Made by a program: the position numbers and the translations under genes. A stretch of DNA of 64,000 bases, taken from positions 186,001-250,000 of the forward strand of contig JAEIOD010000001.1 of assembly GCA_016342415.1 (NCBI GenBank), in the 5' to 3' direction. Shown here in pieces: positions 35,144 to 45,320 of this stretch (position 1 is its first letter; every line of letters begins with the position of its first letter). The notes under the pieces are model-generated. The model worked only from the letters and a program-made list of their open reading frames with translations. It did not search any database and was not told the origin of the DNA. The DNA is from Clostridiales bacterium (GTDB lineage: Bacteria > Bacillota > Clostridia > Peptostreptococcales > Acidaminobacteraceae).

Positions 35144-35157
35144 GTAACATAAGTTAC
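35144..35157. promoter_or_regulatory. CRP/FNR-type operator upstream of hcp
   Basis: Dyad GTAAC-ATAA-GTTAC, 72 bp before the hcp ATG. The spacing fits a CRP/FNR-family dimer, the type of regulator (for example HcpR) that controls hybrid-cluster protein genes in anaerobes under nitrosative stress. The assignment to HcpR is inference. Confidence 0.5.
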
Positions 35158-35228
35158 CGATTAAAAGTCACTATTCAAGTATACTTACGTCAGAAAGATA
35201 ATTACTTAATATAACGGAGGAAGAAAAT

Positions 35229-36938
35229 ATGAGTTTAAAAGCACTAATTAATAAAACATTTGGTAAGAAAGAAACATTTGAAATGGCAGCATCACCTGCT
35301 GGTATGTATTGTTTCCAATGTCAAGAAGCTGCTGGTGGTGTCGCATGTTCAAAAGCTGCTGGTGTTTGTGGAAAAACTGCAGAAGTTGCTAATTTACAAG
35401 ATTTATTGTTATTTGTAACCAAAGGCATTGCCTTTTACAATCAAAAGGCTAGAGAATACAGCATCAACAATGAAAATACAGACAAGTTAATCTTCGATGC
35501 ATTATTTGCAACAATTACAAATGCTAACTTTGATGAGGATGTATTTATGAACAAGATCGAAACTGCATTAGAAATCAGAGACATCATCAAGAAAGAATTA
35601 ATTACAAAAGGTGTTAAATTTAATAACCTTCACGACTCAGCAAAATGGACTGGTGATAGATCTACATTTGCTAAGAAAGCAACTGAAGTTGGTATCCTTT
35701 CAACAGAAAATGAAGATATCAGATCATTAAGAGAATTAATCACTTACGGATTAAAAGGTATGGCAGCATACGGTATGCACGCACTTCACTTAGATAAGAT
35801 TTCAGTAGATGTTAACATCTTCATTGAAGAAGCACTGGTTGCTTTGACTGATGATACATTAAGTGTAGATGATTTAGTGGCATTAACATTAAAAACTGGA
35901 GACTTTGGTGTTCAAGTCATGGCTCTATTAGATGAGGCCAATACATCAAGATTTGGTAGTCCAGAACTTACAGAAGTTAATATCGGTACTAGAAACAACC
36001 CTGCTATTCTTATTTCTGGTCATGATTTAAATGACTTGGAAATGTTATTGGAACAAACTAAAGAATCTGGTGTTGATGTTTATACGCACTCTGAGATGTT
36101 ACCAGCTCATTACTACCCTCAGTTTAAAAAATATGACAACTTAGTCGGTAACTATGGTAATGCATGGTGGAAACAAAAAGAAGAATTCGCATCATTTAAT
36201 GGTCCAGTATTATTTACAACAAACTGTATTGTACCACCTAAAGGAAAAGTTCAAGAAAGAATCTTTACTACTGGTTCTTCAGGATTCCCTGGTTGTGTAC
36301 ACATTGATGCAGTAGATGGTAAAAAAGACTTCACACAAATTATCGAATTAGCTAAAACTTTACCAGCTCCAACTTCAATTGAAGAAGGTAAAATCGTAGG
36401 TGGATTTGCACATGCTCAAGTATTCGCATTGGCTGATAAAGTTGTAGATGCTGTTAAAACTGGCGCTATCAAGCAGTTCTTTGTAATGGCAGGTTGTGAT
36501 GGCAGACAAAAAGGTCGTGACTACTATACTGACTTTGCAAATGCCATTCCAGAGGATACTGTTATCTTAACTGCAGGTTGTGCAAAGTACAGATACAACA
36601 AATTAAACTTAGGTGATATCGGTGGTATTCCAAGAGTATTAGATGCAGGTCAATGTAACGATTCATACTCGTTAGCAGTTATCGCTCTTAAACTAAAAGA
36701 AATCTTTGAACTTGAGGATATCAATGAATTACCAATCTCATATAACATTGCATGGTATGAGCAAAAAGCTGTAATTGTATTGTTGGCACTTTTAGCTTTA
36801 GGTGTTAAAAACATCCACTTAGGACCTACACTTCCAGCATTTTTATCTCCAAATGTAGCTAATGTACTTATTAACAACTTCGGTATTGCCGGTATTGGTG
36901 AAGTAGAAGACGATATCAAATTATTCTTGGGCAACTAA
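35229..36938 (+). CDS. hcp: Hydroxylamine reductase / hybrid-cluster protein
   Basis: A 569-residue Hcp. It reduces hydroxylamine or nitric oxide with its Fe-S-O hybrid cluster and protects against nitrosative stress. The N-terminal cluster ligands are in [24 protein letters not shown]. Hybrid-cluster ligands appear in GHDLND (His), [33 protein letters not shown] and the final Glu of AWYEQKA. It has about 25 extra residues before the first cluster, but the ATG at 35229 has GGAGG and the internal Met does not. No reductase partner (Hcr) is adjacent; electrons may come from ferredoxin. Strong terminator follows. Confidence 0.95.
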   Translation: MSLKALINKTFGKKETFEMAASPAGMYCFQCQEAAGGVACSKAAGVCGKTAEVANLQDLLLFVTKGIAFYNQKAREYSINNENTDKLIFDALFATITNANFDEDVFMNKIETALEIRDIIKKELITKGVKFNNLHDSAKWTGDRSTFAKKATEVGILSTENEDIRSLRELITYGLKGMAAYGMHALHLDKISVDVNIFIEEALVALTDDTLSVDDLVALTLKTGDFGVQVMALLDEANTSRFGSPELTEVNIGTRNNPAILISGHDLNDLEMLLEQTKESGVDVYTHSEMLPAHYYPQFKKYDNLVGNYGNAWWKQKEEFASFNGPVLFTTNCIVPPKGKVQERIFTTGSSGFPGCVHIDAVDGKKDFTQIIELAKTLPAPTSIEEGKIVGGFAHAQVFALADKVVDAVKTGAIKQFFVMAGCDGRQKGRDYYTDFANAIPEDTVILTAGCAKYRYNKLNLGDIGGIPRVLDAGQCNDSYSLAVIALKLKEIFELEDINELPISYNIAWYEQKAVIVLLALLALGVKNIHLGPTLPAFLSPNVANVLINNFGIAGIGEVEDDIKLFLGN

Positions 36939-36962
36939 TTAAATAGCGATGTATCAACAAGT

Positions 36963-36994
36963 AAAAGTGACTATCTCAAACGATAGTCACTTTT
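36963..36994. terminator. Terminator after hcp
   Basis: A 13-bp perfect stem AAAAGTGACTATC with its complement and a T-rich tail to 37006. The left side is also A-rich enough to serve the convergent protease gene. Confidence 0.88.
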
Positions 36995-37036
36995 CTATTT
37001 TTTTTATCCACATCAGAGTTGATATAAAAAAACTCT

Positions 37037-40000
37037 TTAATCTACTGTTAACTCGAGAATCATTTTAGTTTCATTTTGAGTTCCATCTATATAATACACA
37101 CCGCCTGGTTCAATTTCAATTGTATAATCACCTTTAGCAAGATCATTCTTTAACGTAAACAAGAATGTGTTTTTACTCTGAAGACCTCGCATAAAACGCT
37201 CATATTGCACTTGCTCGCCATCACTATTTCTAAAAGTTACAAACTTTGATTTGATTAGTATAACATCCTCAGCATCAGTATCCATTGTTACATAATCAAA
37301 TTTACTACTATAACTCCAATGGTATACACCTCTATTTTCATGTATTTCTTTTTCTGAGAATTGAATTAAGGTCCCCATTATTTTATTTTGATTATTTTTC
37401 ATCATAATATAATATGTTCCTGTTTTATCCAATTCATTTGGTAAGACTATTTTGTTGTCTTCTATTGTTACTGCTATCTTTTGAAACATATCATCTTCAA
37501 TCCATAACTCTGTAAAGTTCTTTGAAAATGCATTCAGTTCAAAAAGATTTATAGCATAACTCTTTTTATTTGGTTCTAAAACAACAACTCCCTTACTAAA
37601 GGCTAAGTTTTCATTTGCTGTTTTACGCATCATTTCCATCTGAGGATCCCGTCCAGATATAAGATCATCAGAAGTTGTATAAGCTGGTATATCAGGATAT
37701 ATCGCATCTATTAATGGATCTTTATTTAGCGGTCTTACACTTTCATGGCTGGTCATCATAAATTCCCAGCCCGCTTCAGGTAAATTACCGTCAGAACCAC
37801 TACCGTGTTTGTTAAACGCTGGATTTTCTCCTGTTGGTTCACCAATCGTTTTTACAATACCATTATCTTTTAATATTGTTGTTGCATAAACAGAACAGCT
37901 ATAACTATCGTTACTCGTCATCACATAGATATCACCATCATACTCAACTTGACCATCATATTGATACTCTTTATAATAATCATAGATTTTATTACCTGCA
38001 GCATAAATTACTTGTTCCGGCAAATAAGACAGAATTACATTTAGCGTCTGGGCTGTACCACCATTATTATCTCTGATATCAAAAGCAATATTTTGAATAC
38101 CCGCTTCAACTACTGCATTAAAAAACTTCTTAAGTTCTGATTTTAAGACTTCAAGTTTTTCTCCGGACTCCCAACTATCAAATCTAAAATAACCCAAATC
38201 GTTATCTTTTTCCAAGTGCCATTCATACCATTCTTTTGATGGTTCAATTTTAAAATCTACATACTTGCATTTTGGCAATCTAACAAACTTAGTTTCATCA
38301 GCACGCATAAACTCGACAGTAACTGTTTCGTCACCATTAACCAAATCAAACTCTTTTAAAAATGTCCAATATGTTAAATAAAGTTCTCCTTTAACCCTTA
38401 CCCAATAATCATTTTCACTTGATATTTGTGTGTATAACATTTTGTTTAATGTCTCAACCTTATACCCACCAATACTAATAACTTTATCACCAATATCAAA
38501 AACATCAGTGGTATTGTTGATTACAAGACCTTCATCCAACCATTCCATCGGTAAATTAACATGGGTTTTATCATCAAAGTAATAATATAAGTTAGTATGA
38601 CCATCACCCATCATAGTAAATAGTCTATTGATTACGAAATAAAATTCATCATCAGTGAGCGGTTTATCAATAGCAGCGTATGTTTCTTCTATTATTTTTA
38701 TTTGTTCAGAAGTATAACCATTTTTTTTAGCAATCGGCTGATGTGTTTTAATCCACTCAACTGTAAAATCCACATCATTTTTCATGGATTCTACAGAATT
38801 GTAATCTGTTGAAATTTGAACATTATCATTAGTAAAAATCTTTAGACAAACATCGCTGTCTTCTATATATACTGTTGAATTCTTCCACATCCCACTTAGG
38901 TTAATAAAACTATCACTTTGGTTAATCGCCTGACTTGAATTTAATCCTGATGGTGCTTCTATTGCAACACTTGGCTTTTCAGAATCCGATAACAACTTAA
39001 CCGTTACAGCTACTTTGTTTGAATTTAACATCATATCATATGGTAAATCTATGGTGTGATAACCTTTCTCAGCTATATTACCGGATTGTATCTTTTTCAT
39101 AGACTTAAAGTCATCAATTGAATTGTACCCATCCTTTATCCAGATTTCATAATCAAGATCAGAGTTTAAAGTGTAAAAGCCAATTGCAGCTAACTTTTCA
39201 TTTTTTAGTGTTTCATTTTCAAATATTGTCGAAAACCAGATCTCTTTTTTAGTACTTTCTAAAGATGCAGTATAACCCAATGAATCATATTGATGGATGT
39301 GATCATAATTGTCAATGTCATCAACTCGTGTAATAACTGAACCACCAACTATAGAATCTCTAGGTTCCAAAAGCATGCCATCGTAATATGAGATATAGAA
39401 GTATCCTCCCATAGCATTTTCACGTTCCAGATTGCCCCATTCAGAGCCTTTTGTGTTTCTTGCAATATATGCACCATCTCCAGGAGGTGTAATTTTAAAA
39501 TTTTCCTTTTCATAATTGTCATCCCATCCAACAATATTGACGGCATGCCCATTCCCTGTTTCATTGATTGTACGATCTGGATAATACCAAGCAAAATTAT
39601 CTGTATCATAGTAAGGTCCAAATGTTTGCTCGGAACCTTTCCACATCGACACATCTATAGCACCATATGTCATAATATATTTTTTAAGTTTTTCATTTTC
39701 AAGTGCCGACTTCGGTCTATCTATAAATATAATTTCTTGTACATGTTTTACGACTTCACCAGTACCATAATTATAATCCGCAGAGTCACCAGACTCTGGA
39801 TATGGATGACTACTTTCTAATACAGGACCTTTCCAACTTGTATAATACGCAGCCGCAATTGCATGATCACCACCATTATAGAAGCTTCTATCAAACCCTT
39901 CTAAATACACATCACTTGTTTCACCTATCAAATTCGCTTCGGAAAAATCATAAGCTGCCTTGTCATGTTTCATAAGAAATGATTCCAAAGATGCAATAGA

Positions 40001-40162
40001 AGAAACCGCCCAGCAACTTCCAATCCCCCCTTGATTTTTTACAGTTGTTAGACTTTCTTCATCTCTTAAATCATAAAACTCTGGTAATTCCTCAGCAAAA
40101 CAATCATTTAAAGGACTGACAATTATAATTGATAAAATAATAAATACTATTGTTCGTTTCAT
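37037..40162 (-). CDS. Secreted double protease: papain-like C1A plus S41 domain
   Basis: A 1041-residue secreted protein. A signal peptide (1-23) leads to a C1A papain-type domain with oxyanion Gln44 and catalytic Cys50 (NQGGIGSCWAVSS), His206 (GNGHAVNIVGW) and Asn236. A beta-sandwich resembling the lectin-like domain of such bacterial proteases follows (about 250-460). Then comes an S41 (C-terminal processing or tricorn-core) protease with GDGHTNL and the nucleophile region near residue 757 (SNDSYSCSVY), plus a beta-rich tail. Both catalytic sets seem intact, so two different protease mechanisms are joined in one chain. The ATG at 40162 has GGAGG; a longer start lacks one. It has no SLH or sortase signal. 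Confidence 0.87.
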   Translation of the reverse strand: MKRTIVFIILSIIIVSPLNDCFAEELPEFYDLRDEESLTTVKNQGGIGSCWAVSSIASLESFLMKHDKAAYDFSEANLIGETSDVYLEGFDRSFYNGGDHAIAAAYYTSWKGPVLESSHPYPESGDSADYNYGTGEVVKHVQEIIFIDRPKSALENEKLKKYIMTYGAIDVSMWKGSEQTFGPYYDTDNFAWYYPDRTINETGNGHAVNIVGWDDNYEKENFKITPPGDGAYIARNTKGSEWGNLERENAMGGYFYISYYDGMLLEPRDSIVGGSVITRVDDIDNYDHIHQYDSLGYTASLESTKKEIWFSTIFENETLKNEKLAAIGFYTLNSDLDYEIWIKDGYNSIDDFKSMKKIQSGNIAEKGYHTIDLPYDMMLNSNKVAVTVKLLSDSEKPSVAIEAPSGLNSSQAINQSDSFINLSGMWKNSTVYIEDSDVCLKIFTNDNVQISTDYNSVESMKNDVDFTVEWIKTHQPIAKKNGYTSEQIKIIEETYAAIDKPLTDDEFYFVINRLFTMMGDGHTNLYYYFDDKTHVNLPMEWLDEGLVINNTTDVFDIGDKVISIGGYKVETLNKMLYTQISSENDYWVRVKGELYLTYWTFLKEFDLVNGDETVTVEFMRADETKFVRLPKCKYVDFKIEPSKEWYEWHLEKDNDLGYFRFDSWESGEKLEVLKSELKKFFNAVVEAGIQNIAFDIRDNNGGTAQTLNVILSYLPEQVIYAAGNKIYDYYKEYQYDGQVEYDGDIYVMTSNDSYSCSVYATTILKDNGIVKTIGEPTGENPAFNKHGSGSDGNLPEAGWEFMMTSHESVRPLNKDPLIDAIYPDIPAYTTSDDLISGRDPQMEMMRKTANENLAFSKGVVVLEPNKKSYAINLFELNAFSKNFTELWIEDDMFQKIAVTIEDNKIVLPNELDKTGTYYIMMKNNQNKIMGTLIQFSEKEIHENRGVYHWSYSSKFDYVTMDTDAEDVILIKSKFVTFRNSDGEQVQYERFMRGLQSKNTFLFTLKNDLAKGDYTIEIEPGGVYYIDGTQNETKMILELTVD

Positions 40163-40249
40163 ATATCCTCCACTATTCAAATATTGTCCATGGGCCATCA
40201 GTTAATTTAATTGCGACTTTTTTAGTTGTATCTGATTCAAACACTATAC

Positions 40250-40593
40250 TTAAATCGTATCTAAGAAAAAGTCGTATGCCCAATAATGGTTGATTACAAC
40301 TTTTGAGTCATTTGCAGTTTCATATAAAACGCTTACAAGATTGGAATCTAATTTATAGTGACATCCTATATAATCTTTCACCCCTGCAATGAAACTCACT
40401 CTTTCATATAAAAAAGTCTCTTTCTTTTGTTAAAACAATCCCACTATCAATAAATTCCAATGAAGTAAACAACTCCTTGGCCTATAATATTAGTAACTCT
40501 TTCTCTTTCAATATAGCCGGTATGATCACCATCAATGACTTTTAACCATACAGAATAGTTTCAACCTTTAAACTCAAATCGACGTGTTAACAT
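40250..40593 (-). pseudogene. Remnant of an SH3-like protein gene
   Basis: Fragments on the minus strand: MLTRRFEFKG, a TGA stop, then SVWLKVIDGDHTGYIERERV, shifting frame through EFIDSGIVLTKERDFF and ending RVSFIAGVKDYIGCHYKLDS, AYDFFLDTI. At least two frameshifts and a stop interrupt it. The 'DGDHTGYIERERV' part is SH3-like. It lies upstream of the protease gene on the same strand and may once have shared its transcript. Confidence 0.55.
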
Positions 40594-40719
40594 TATCTTA
40601 TTTAAATTTTCCTATCACATTTTTTTCTACGATGACATAATAATATCACATATTTCCAAATAACGGAATATTAACTTTAAAATGTAATATGCTACCTCAC
40701 TTATTATATTCAAAAATGC

Positions 40720-41245
40720 AGGCAATCTTAAGATCACTTGCTTAATTAATCAAAACATCATATTGGAAATACTTGTTGAGATGTTTCATTAAATTCTCTT
40801 GTTCCAACAGGATAATATCATCATAATAAGAATAATGCTTCATCATCTGCTCAACTAAACTCTTTATTAGACTCAGGCATCACACAAAATCCTGAAATTG
40901 ATTTTTAAAATCCTGCACCACCACTGGCTTGTTCATATTTCTCTAGATTATAATCTCTCTTTCAATCCCTTAAATATGTAACAGCAACCGGGATTATACT
41001 ACCACTTTCTTTGGAAAGAATTTATCATATAAGATGTACCGACAACTATAAGTCGTGACAAGTATTTTTAGATGATTAATTTCTTCTTAGACTCCAAGTA
41101 TTTGAAATGAACTGTTATTTTCTGTTTTCTGATTACTATTTACAAGCAGTCTGTTTTTTATTAAGGGTTTTATAAGAAATAAACCCAATGCTATAATACT
41201 TGCTGATAATGATAGTGAAATGAAAATATTCAGATTATCATTCAT
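40720..41245 (-). pseudogene. Remnant of a BlaR1/M56-type sensor gene
   Basis: It begins MNDNLNIFISLSLSASIIAL with the LFLIKPLIKNRL pattern of an M56/BlaR1 first helix, then stops. Further fragments (SGSIIPVAVTYLRD, YNLEKYEQASGGAGF, YYPVGTREFNETSQQ) run on with many stops. Its ATG overlaps the end of the blaI remnant, as in intact blaI-blaR1 pairs. The middle of the gene seems deleted. Confidence 0.6.
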
Positions 41246-41605
41246 CTTTGTCACCTTCTCTTAGAATTTCATGTAACTCTTCAATATCCTTTTTCCAACT
41301 TATTGTTTCCCAGCAAAGAGGCGACTAAATTCTTAGCACTCCCCTAAAAAACTCGATCAATCAAACTCTGAGTTGAATAGTCATGATACTCTTCTTCACT
41401 GATCAGTGATTTATAATAATAGACTTCTCGTTTTGTTGTTAAGACAACTTCCTTTTTACATAACCTTCTTAACAATATTTTTATGGTAAAAACATCCCAA
41501 TCGGTTTGTTCTACCAATACCTTTCAAATATCTGAAAAGTCCCTTCATTTTTCACTTGACCGTAATACCTTAAGTATCTCTACTTCCAAATCTGTTATTC
41601 CCGTC
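41238..41605 (-). pseudogene. Decayed BlaI/MecI-family repressor gene
   Basis: The minus strand reads ITDLEVEILKVLRSSEK, stop, RDFSDI, stop, KVLVEQTDWDVFTIKILLRR, LCKKEVVLTTKREVYYYKSL, ISEEEYHDYSTQSLIDRVF, stop, GSAKNLVASLLGNNKLEKGY, then a frameshift to EELHEILREGDKDE. Every part aligns in order with the winged-helix BlaI repressor, including the GSAKNLVASL element. Three stops and one frameshift show that it is dead. It is followed by a broken blaR1-like gene. Confidence 0.85.
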
Positions 41606-41710
41606 AAATATCAAGATCTTTTATAAATTAGGAAACAATATCTTGATATTTCCTCCATATTAAATTAGACTGATATTGTATGAATTCAAGCAAGAAAGAG
41701 AAGGTTAATT

Positions 41711-41947
41711 ATGGCTAAAAATTGGTATCCAATTATTAATGAAGAAAACTGTATCGAATGCGGTGCATGTACCGACAGATGTAAAAAAGGTGTTTATGAT
41801 ACATCAATGCCACCTCAAGTGATCGCACCGGACAATTGTTCATTTAGATGTGAGTGTTGTGGAGATTTATGTCCAGTAGATGCAATCAGTTATTATTCTG
41901 AACCGACACTATTCAATATCACAAAAGGTTCTTGTGGTGGTCATTAG
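41711..41947 (+). CDS. Small 2[4Fe-4S]-type ferredoxin
   Basis: A 78-residue electron carrier. The first cluster motif is standard (CIECGACTDRC). The second has C-x3-C-x2-C-x3-CP spacing with an extra Cys (CSFRCECCGDLCP), a form seen in a group of small clostridial ferredoxins. GAGAAGG precedes the ATG. Single gene with a strong terminator. Its nearest possible partner here is Hcp. Confidence 0.88.
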   Translation: MAKNWYPIINEENCIECGACTDRCKKGVYDTSMPPQVIAPDNCSFRCECCGDLCPVDAISYYSEPTLFNITKGSCGGH

Positions 41948-41997
41948 ACCTAAATATCAGAAATGATTTTTTAAGAAGATTTATACAGTTTTCTGTC

Positions 41998-42031
41998 AAA
42001 GCCCAGTATTCAATCATGAATACTGGGCTTT
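41998..42031. terminator. Terminator after the ferredoxin gene
   Basis: A 15-bp perfect stem AAAGCCCAGTATTCA with its complement, 4-nt loop and T-rich tail. Confidence 0.9.
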
Positions 42032-42176
42032 CTATTTAAACTATATAAATTCAAACTACACTATAAACTTACTTACATTGTAAACTCCTAATTTCCTTTT
42101 TGATTGAAGAACACACGATCGAGGTATACCATAGTTAACAATCGCTAACAGAAATATGGAAAGTTGAGGTCCTGTA

Positions 42177-43532
42177 ATGAAACATAAACTTAAACTGATT
42201 TTTTTTGCAATCCTGACACTGATTGTTACATTAGGTATCGTCTTTTACATGTTCTTTTTCGTTACTCTTAATCCTTCTGATATTGAGTTTGAAATCATTG
42301 ATCTACCTAAAAGCCCTATCCAACACACCAACGGGACATGGTGGGGATACAATAAAGGTAAAGTAGTCAGACACGATGACACTGTCTACACCTACTACAT
42401 TGATAATGAAAGTTTAAATGACGGGGAACCGAATGCTGATAATCCTTCACGTGTTGTATTAATTAAAATCAATCCTGACCTTTCAGTCGTAGAGTTCGAC
42501 TCGTTGTGGACTTCACGAACACCTGCACTTTGTATAGACAGTAGTGGAAGACTTTTAGTGTCAAATTTCGAGCCCACATCTTCTGAAGACAACGGTTCCG
42601 AAGGCAAACTCATGCTCTACACATATACATTTAACATGAATGGTGAATTCAAAAGAGTTGAAGAGACTGTTATCCCACAAACCGAGGAAGGACCTGCAGT
42701 GAATTTTCGTTACGGTATGGCCATTGATGACGAAAACAATCTTATGATTGCCTTCGGGACAACTTTATTCGAGAATAACAGTCAAAATCATGTTGTCCTT
42801 GCTTATGTGAGGGCTGCATCTGACCAGACATGGCGTGTACACCTTCTGGCCGAGAATCTTGAAGAGGACAACTACTATACCTACCCTCTCATCAACGGAC
42901 TTGAGGATCTAAGGGCACTCAATGTTCAGGACGCCTGTTTTCCAGAGATGACTCAGTTTGATTATCCTTGCTTTTATCAGCATGTCAGGTATTATGAGAA
43001 TGGCCTGTCGCCTAAAATCATCGATTACTCACACCTGGACATAGCCAAGGACAGACCCCAACTCATCGAACATACCGGTTTCCATTTAGCTTCTGATGGC
43101 AACATTCATATTATGACCAGAGCATGGATTGATGGTCCACCAAATCCATACAAGGGCACATTTGACTATATTACTGGAGATATTGAGCACCTAGAAAAAA
43201 TAAACACCGATTATCTAAGCAGCGGCTTCAACTGGTTGAGGTTTTTTGAACTCAATGGTGACGTCTTCATGGTCGGTACAACCTTTAACAAAGTGGGCAT
43301 AATCGATCCTTATAATCAAGTGACTTATTGGTTGGATATTCCTAAAAATGATATAAAGGGATCATACTTATTCACAAACGCAAAACGCACAGGATCAGAT
43401 ACTAACAAATACCTAGACTTGTATCTCGTTCCTGGAACCCAGGAATTTTACAATCACAGCGCTAAGTATATACGCATTGACCTGACCGAGTTGAATAGAT
43501 TCCTGATGAGGCAAACTGTTAAAGAAGAATAG
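42177..43532 (+). CDS. Membrane-anchored propeller-like protein, function unknown
   Basis: A 451-residue protein with one N-terminal membrane helix (about 7-29) and a long outside domain made of repeated beta blades (LCIDSSGRLLVSN, MAIDDENNLMIAF, LASDGNIHIMTRAW), like BNR or sialidase-type propellers. No full Asp box or catalytic set is clear. The ribosome site is GTTGAGG. The DNA is visibly richer in G+C than its neighbours and uses codons such as CTC, ACC and GGC more often, so it may have been acquired. Single-gene unit. Confidence 0.7.
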   Translation: MKHKLKLIFFAILTLIVTLGIVFYMFFFVTLNPSDIEFEIIDLPKSPIQHTNGTWWGYNKGKVVRHDDTVYTYYIDNESLNDGEPNADNPSRVVLIKINPDLSVVEFDSLWTSRTPALCIDSSGRLLVSNFEPTSSEDNGSEGKLMLYTYTFNMNGEFKRVEETVIPQTEEGPAVNFRYGMAIDDENNLMIAFGTTLFENNSQNHVVLAYVRAASDQTWRVHLLAENLEEDNYYTYPLINGLEDLRALNVQDACFPEMTQFDYPCFYQHVRYYENGLSPKIIDYSHLDIAKDRPQLIEHTGFHLASDGNIHIMTRAWIDGPPNPYKGTFDYITGDIEHLEKINTDYLSSGFNWLRFFELNGDVFMVGTTFNKVGIIDPYNQVTYWLDIPKNDIKGSYLFTNAKRTGSDTNKYLDLYLVPGTQEFYNHSAKYIRIDLTELNRFLMRQTVKEE

Positions 43533-43608
43533 ACTTATTCCAATCCCACTGTCAGTACCATATTTTTGGTATTACATGTATCTCTTTTTTAAAAAAAGAT
43601 CAATAAAA

Positions 43609-43653
43609 AAGGTAATGATAATACACTCTTGTAGAATGTATATCATTACCTTT
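43609..43653. terminator. Terminator shared by convergent genes
   Basis: A long stem, AAAGGTAATGATA with TATCATTACCTTT, extended by ATACA/TGTAT, lying between the propeller gene and the convergent aminotransferase. Confidence 0.8.
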
Positions 43654-43787
43654 AATTTTAAATATTAAAATCATATTTTTTGCTTCTGTCGATAGTTTTT
43701 TGTCTCAAGTATTTTTACATCTGAAGCAATTCTACATATGTTATAACATCCTTATAATTGTGTAGACTTGATATTTTTCATAAAACA

Positions 43788-45032
43788 CTACTTAAAGCGA
43801 TCCATTACTTCTTTGATCACCTTTGGTGCTTTTCTACACTTTTCTTCCGAAACAGCACAAACTGCAAATCTTATGCCTTTTCCAAGTGGTACCATAAAGA
43901 TATTTTTTTCGATTAATGCGTCACTTATTTCATATGGTTTGTCACAAGGTAAACTGACAAAGAATCCATCTCTATATGGTAGTAACTCTAAACCAACTTC
44001 TTCAGATGCTTCTACGAAGGCTTCCGCTCTTCTTCTAAGTATACCTTTCCATTCATTTTTTTCTACTGTATACTTTTCCGATAACTCTTTATCATTAAAG
44101 ATTTCAGCAACTACAAGCATAGCGCCTCTATTACCATTAGACCAATTTGCTCTACCAGAATGAAGACTAGATACTCTAAACTCATCTGCAATCTCTTCAT
44201 TCGATGACATACCAATAAGTGCACCTAACCTCAGACCATACATGGTATAACCTTTTGATGTACTGAAAGCTGCCATTACAAAAATATTATCTGGAAGATT
44301 TGAGAATTTTGTGAAGAATGCTCTTTTTTCATTTTCAGCTCCTGCAAAATCAATGTAAGCTGTATCAACTAATAAAATGATTTTCTTATCAGGATTTTTT
44401 GCTTCTTCCTTTACAAATGCTAAGATTTCATCCCACTCATCGTCCGATACACTGTAACCCGTCGGGTTTTGAGCAGGCGTATTGATGATTGCCATCAATC
44501 GATCTTGCTTATTCAAAATTTCCTTAAATCTTTTTTTGAAATCTGTAATATTGAAGTTTCCTTCATCTGAGAATAATTGGAAAGTAGAAATCTTTCTACC
44601 TGCTTCTTCCGAGATTGTATTATATGGAGACCAGTACCAATCAGAAGTAAGAATTTCATCACCTTCCTCTGTATAGTTCCACATAGCTACTTTTAAAGCA
44701 CCCGTGCCGCCCGGTGTTGCTACGACTCTAATATGAGCATCTGGCTTATAACCTGCAAAGAAAGTCTCCTCAACAGCCTCTAGATACTTTGGCATTCCAG
44801 CAATAGGAGCATAAGCCGAGATTTCCTCATTTGGCATATCCTTTAAAACCCCAAAGACAGAATCAAAGGCGATTAGTTTACCGTCATCATCCATTAAAGC
44901 ACCTAATGTAGAGTTAGTAACATTTTCTTTTCCATACTTCGTTATTGCCTCTTGGGCTTTTCCAGCAATTGCAAAAATTGCATCTGCTTTTGCAGGCCAT
45001 TTTGCATGTTTAGCAACCATACTAATTGTCAT
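43788..45032 (-). CDS. Class I/II aminotransferase (aspartate/aromatic type)
   Basis: A 414-residue PLP enzyme. Cofactor motifs include the GGTGALKVAMWNY phosphate loop, NTPAQNPTGYSVSDDEW, LVDTAYIDFAG and the PLP Lys in FSTSKGYTMYGLRLG, with the substrate-binding Arg near the end (GIRFAVCAVS). The layout matches the TyrB/aspartate branch. GGGGGAT precedes the ATG. Single-gene unit; the substrate, aspartate or an aromatic amino acid, is not decided. Confidence 0.88.
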   Translation of the reverse strand: MTISMVAKHAKWPAKADAIFAIAGKAQEAITKYGKENVTNSTLGALMDDDGKLIAFDSVFGVLKDMPNEEISAYAPIAGMPKYLEAVEETFFAGYKPDAHIRVVATPGGTGALKVAMWNYTEEGDEILTSDWYWSPYNTISEEAGRKISTFQLFSDEGNFNITDFKKRFKEILNKQDRLMAIINTPAQNPTGYSVSDDEWDEILAFVKEEAKNPDKKIILLVDTAYIDFAGAENEKRAFFTKFSNLPDNIFVMAAFSTSKGYTMYGLRLGALIGMSSNEEIADEFRVSSLHSGRANWSNGNRGAMLVVAEIFNDKELSEKYTVEKNEWKGILRRRAEAFVEASEEVGLELLPYRDGFFVSLPCDKPYEISDALIEKNIFMVPLGKGIRFAVCAVSEEKCRKAPKVIKEVMDRFK

Positions 45033-45260
45033 AATATCCCCCTATATTTAAAGTAATAATCAGCTTTTGATTATTTAGTAAAAGTTATTCTATAGCTATT
45101 GTAAACATATTTAAGGGATTTGGAAACGGTTTTTTTAAAATTAATGTATTTTTCTTTTTATCTGTTCAAAATCGGCTTAATTTTTATGAAGCATTGCATT
45201 TGTAGAAGAAAAACTGTTTTGATATGTCACAATTAATTTATCAAAAGACGTATTTTAAAA

Positions 45261-45287
45261 GACACTTACATCTTAAATGTAAGCGTC
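45261..45287 (-). terminator. Terminator after the MDR oxidoreductase gene
   Basis: GAC-CTTACAT / ATGTAAG-GTC stem with one mismatch and an A run on the left giving U on the minus strand. Confidence 0.65.
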
Positions 45288-45320
45288 ACTCTATATTGTA
45301 TGTCTATTTTACTTATACTT

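Larger units (their letters stand above)
34867..35228. other. Leader region of hcp
   Basis: This stretch of about 360 bases holds a long perfect hairpin at 34948-34987 and an FNR/CRP-type dyad at 35144-35157. A 68-codon open frame (35008-35214) has no ribosome site and odd composition, so I do not call it. Confidence 0.6.

Noticed and set aside
35008..35214. 68-codon open frame upstream of hcp
   Set aside because: No ribosome site, non-coding composition, and it overlaps the likely promoter region and dyad of hcp.
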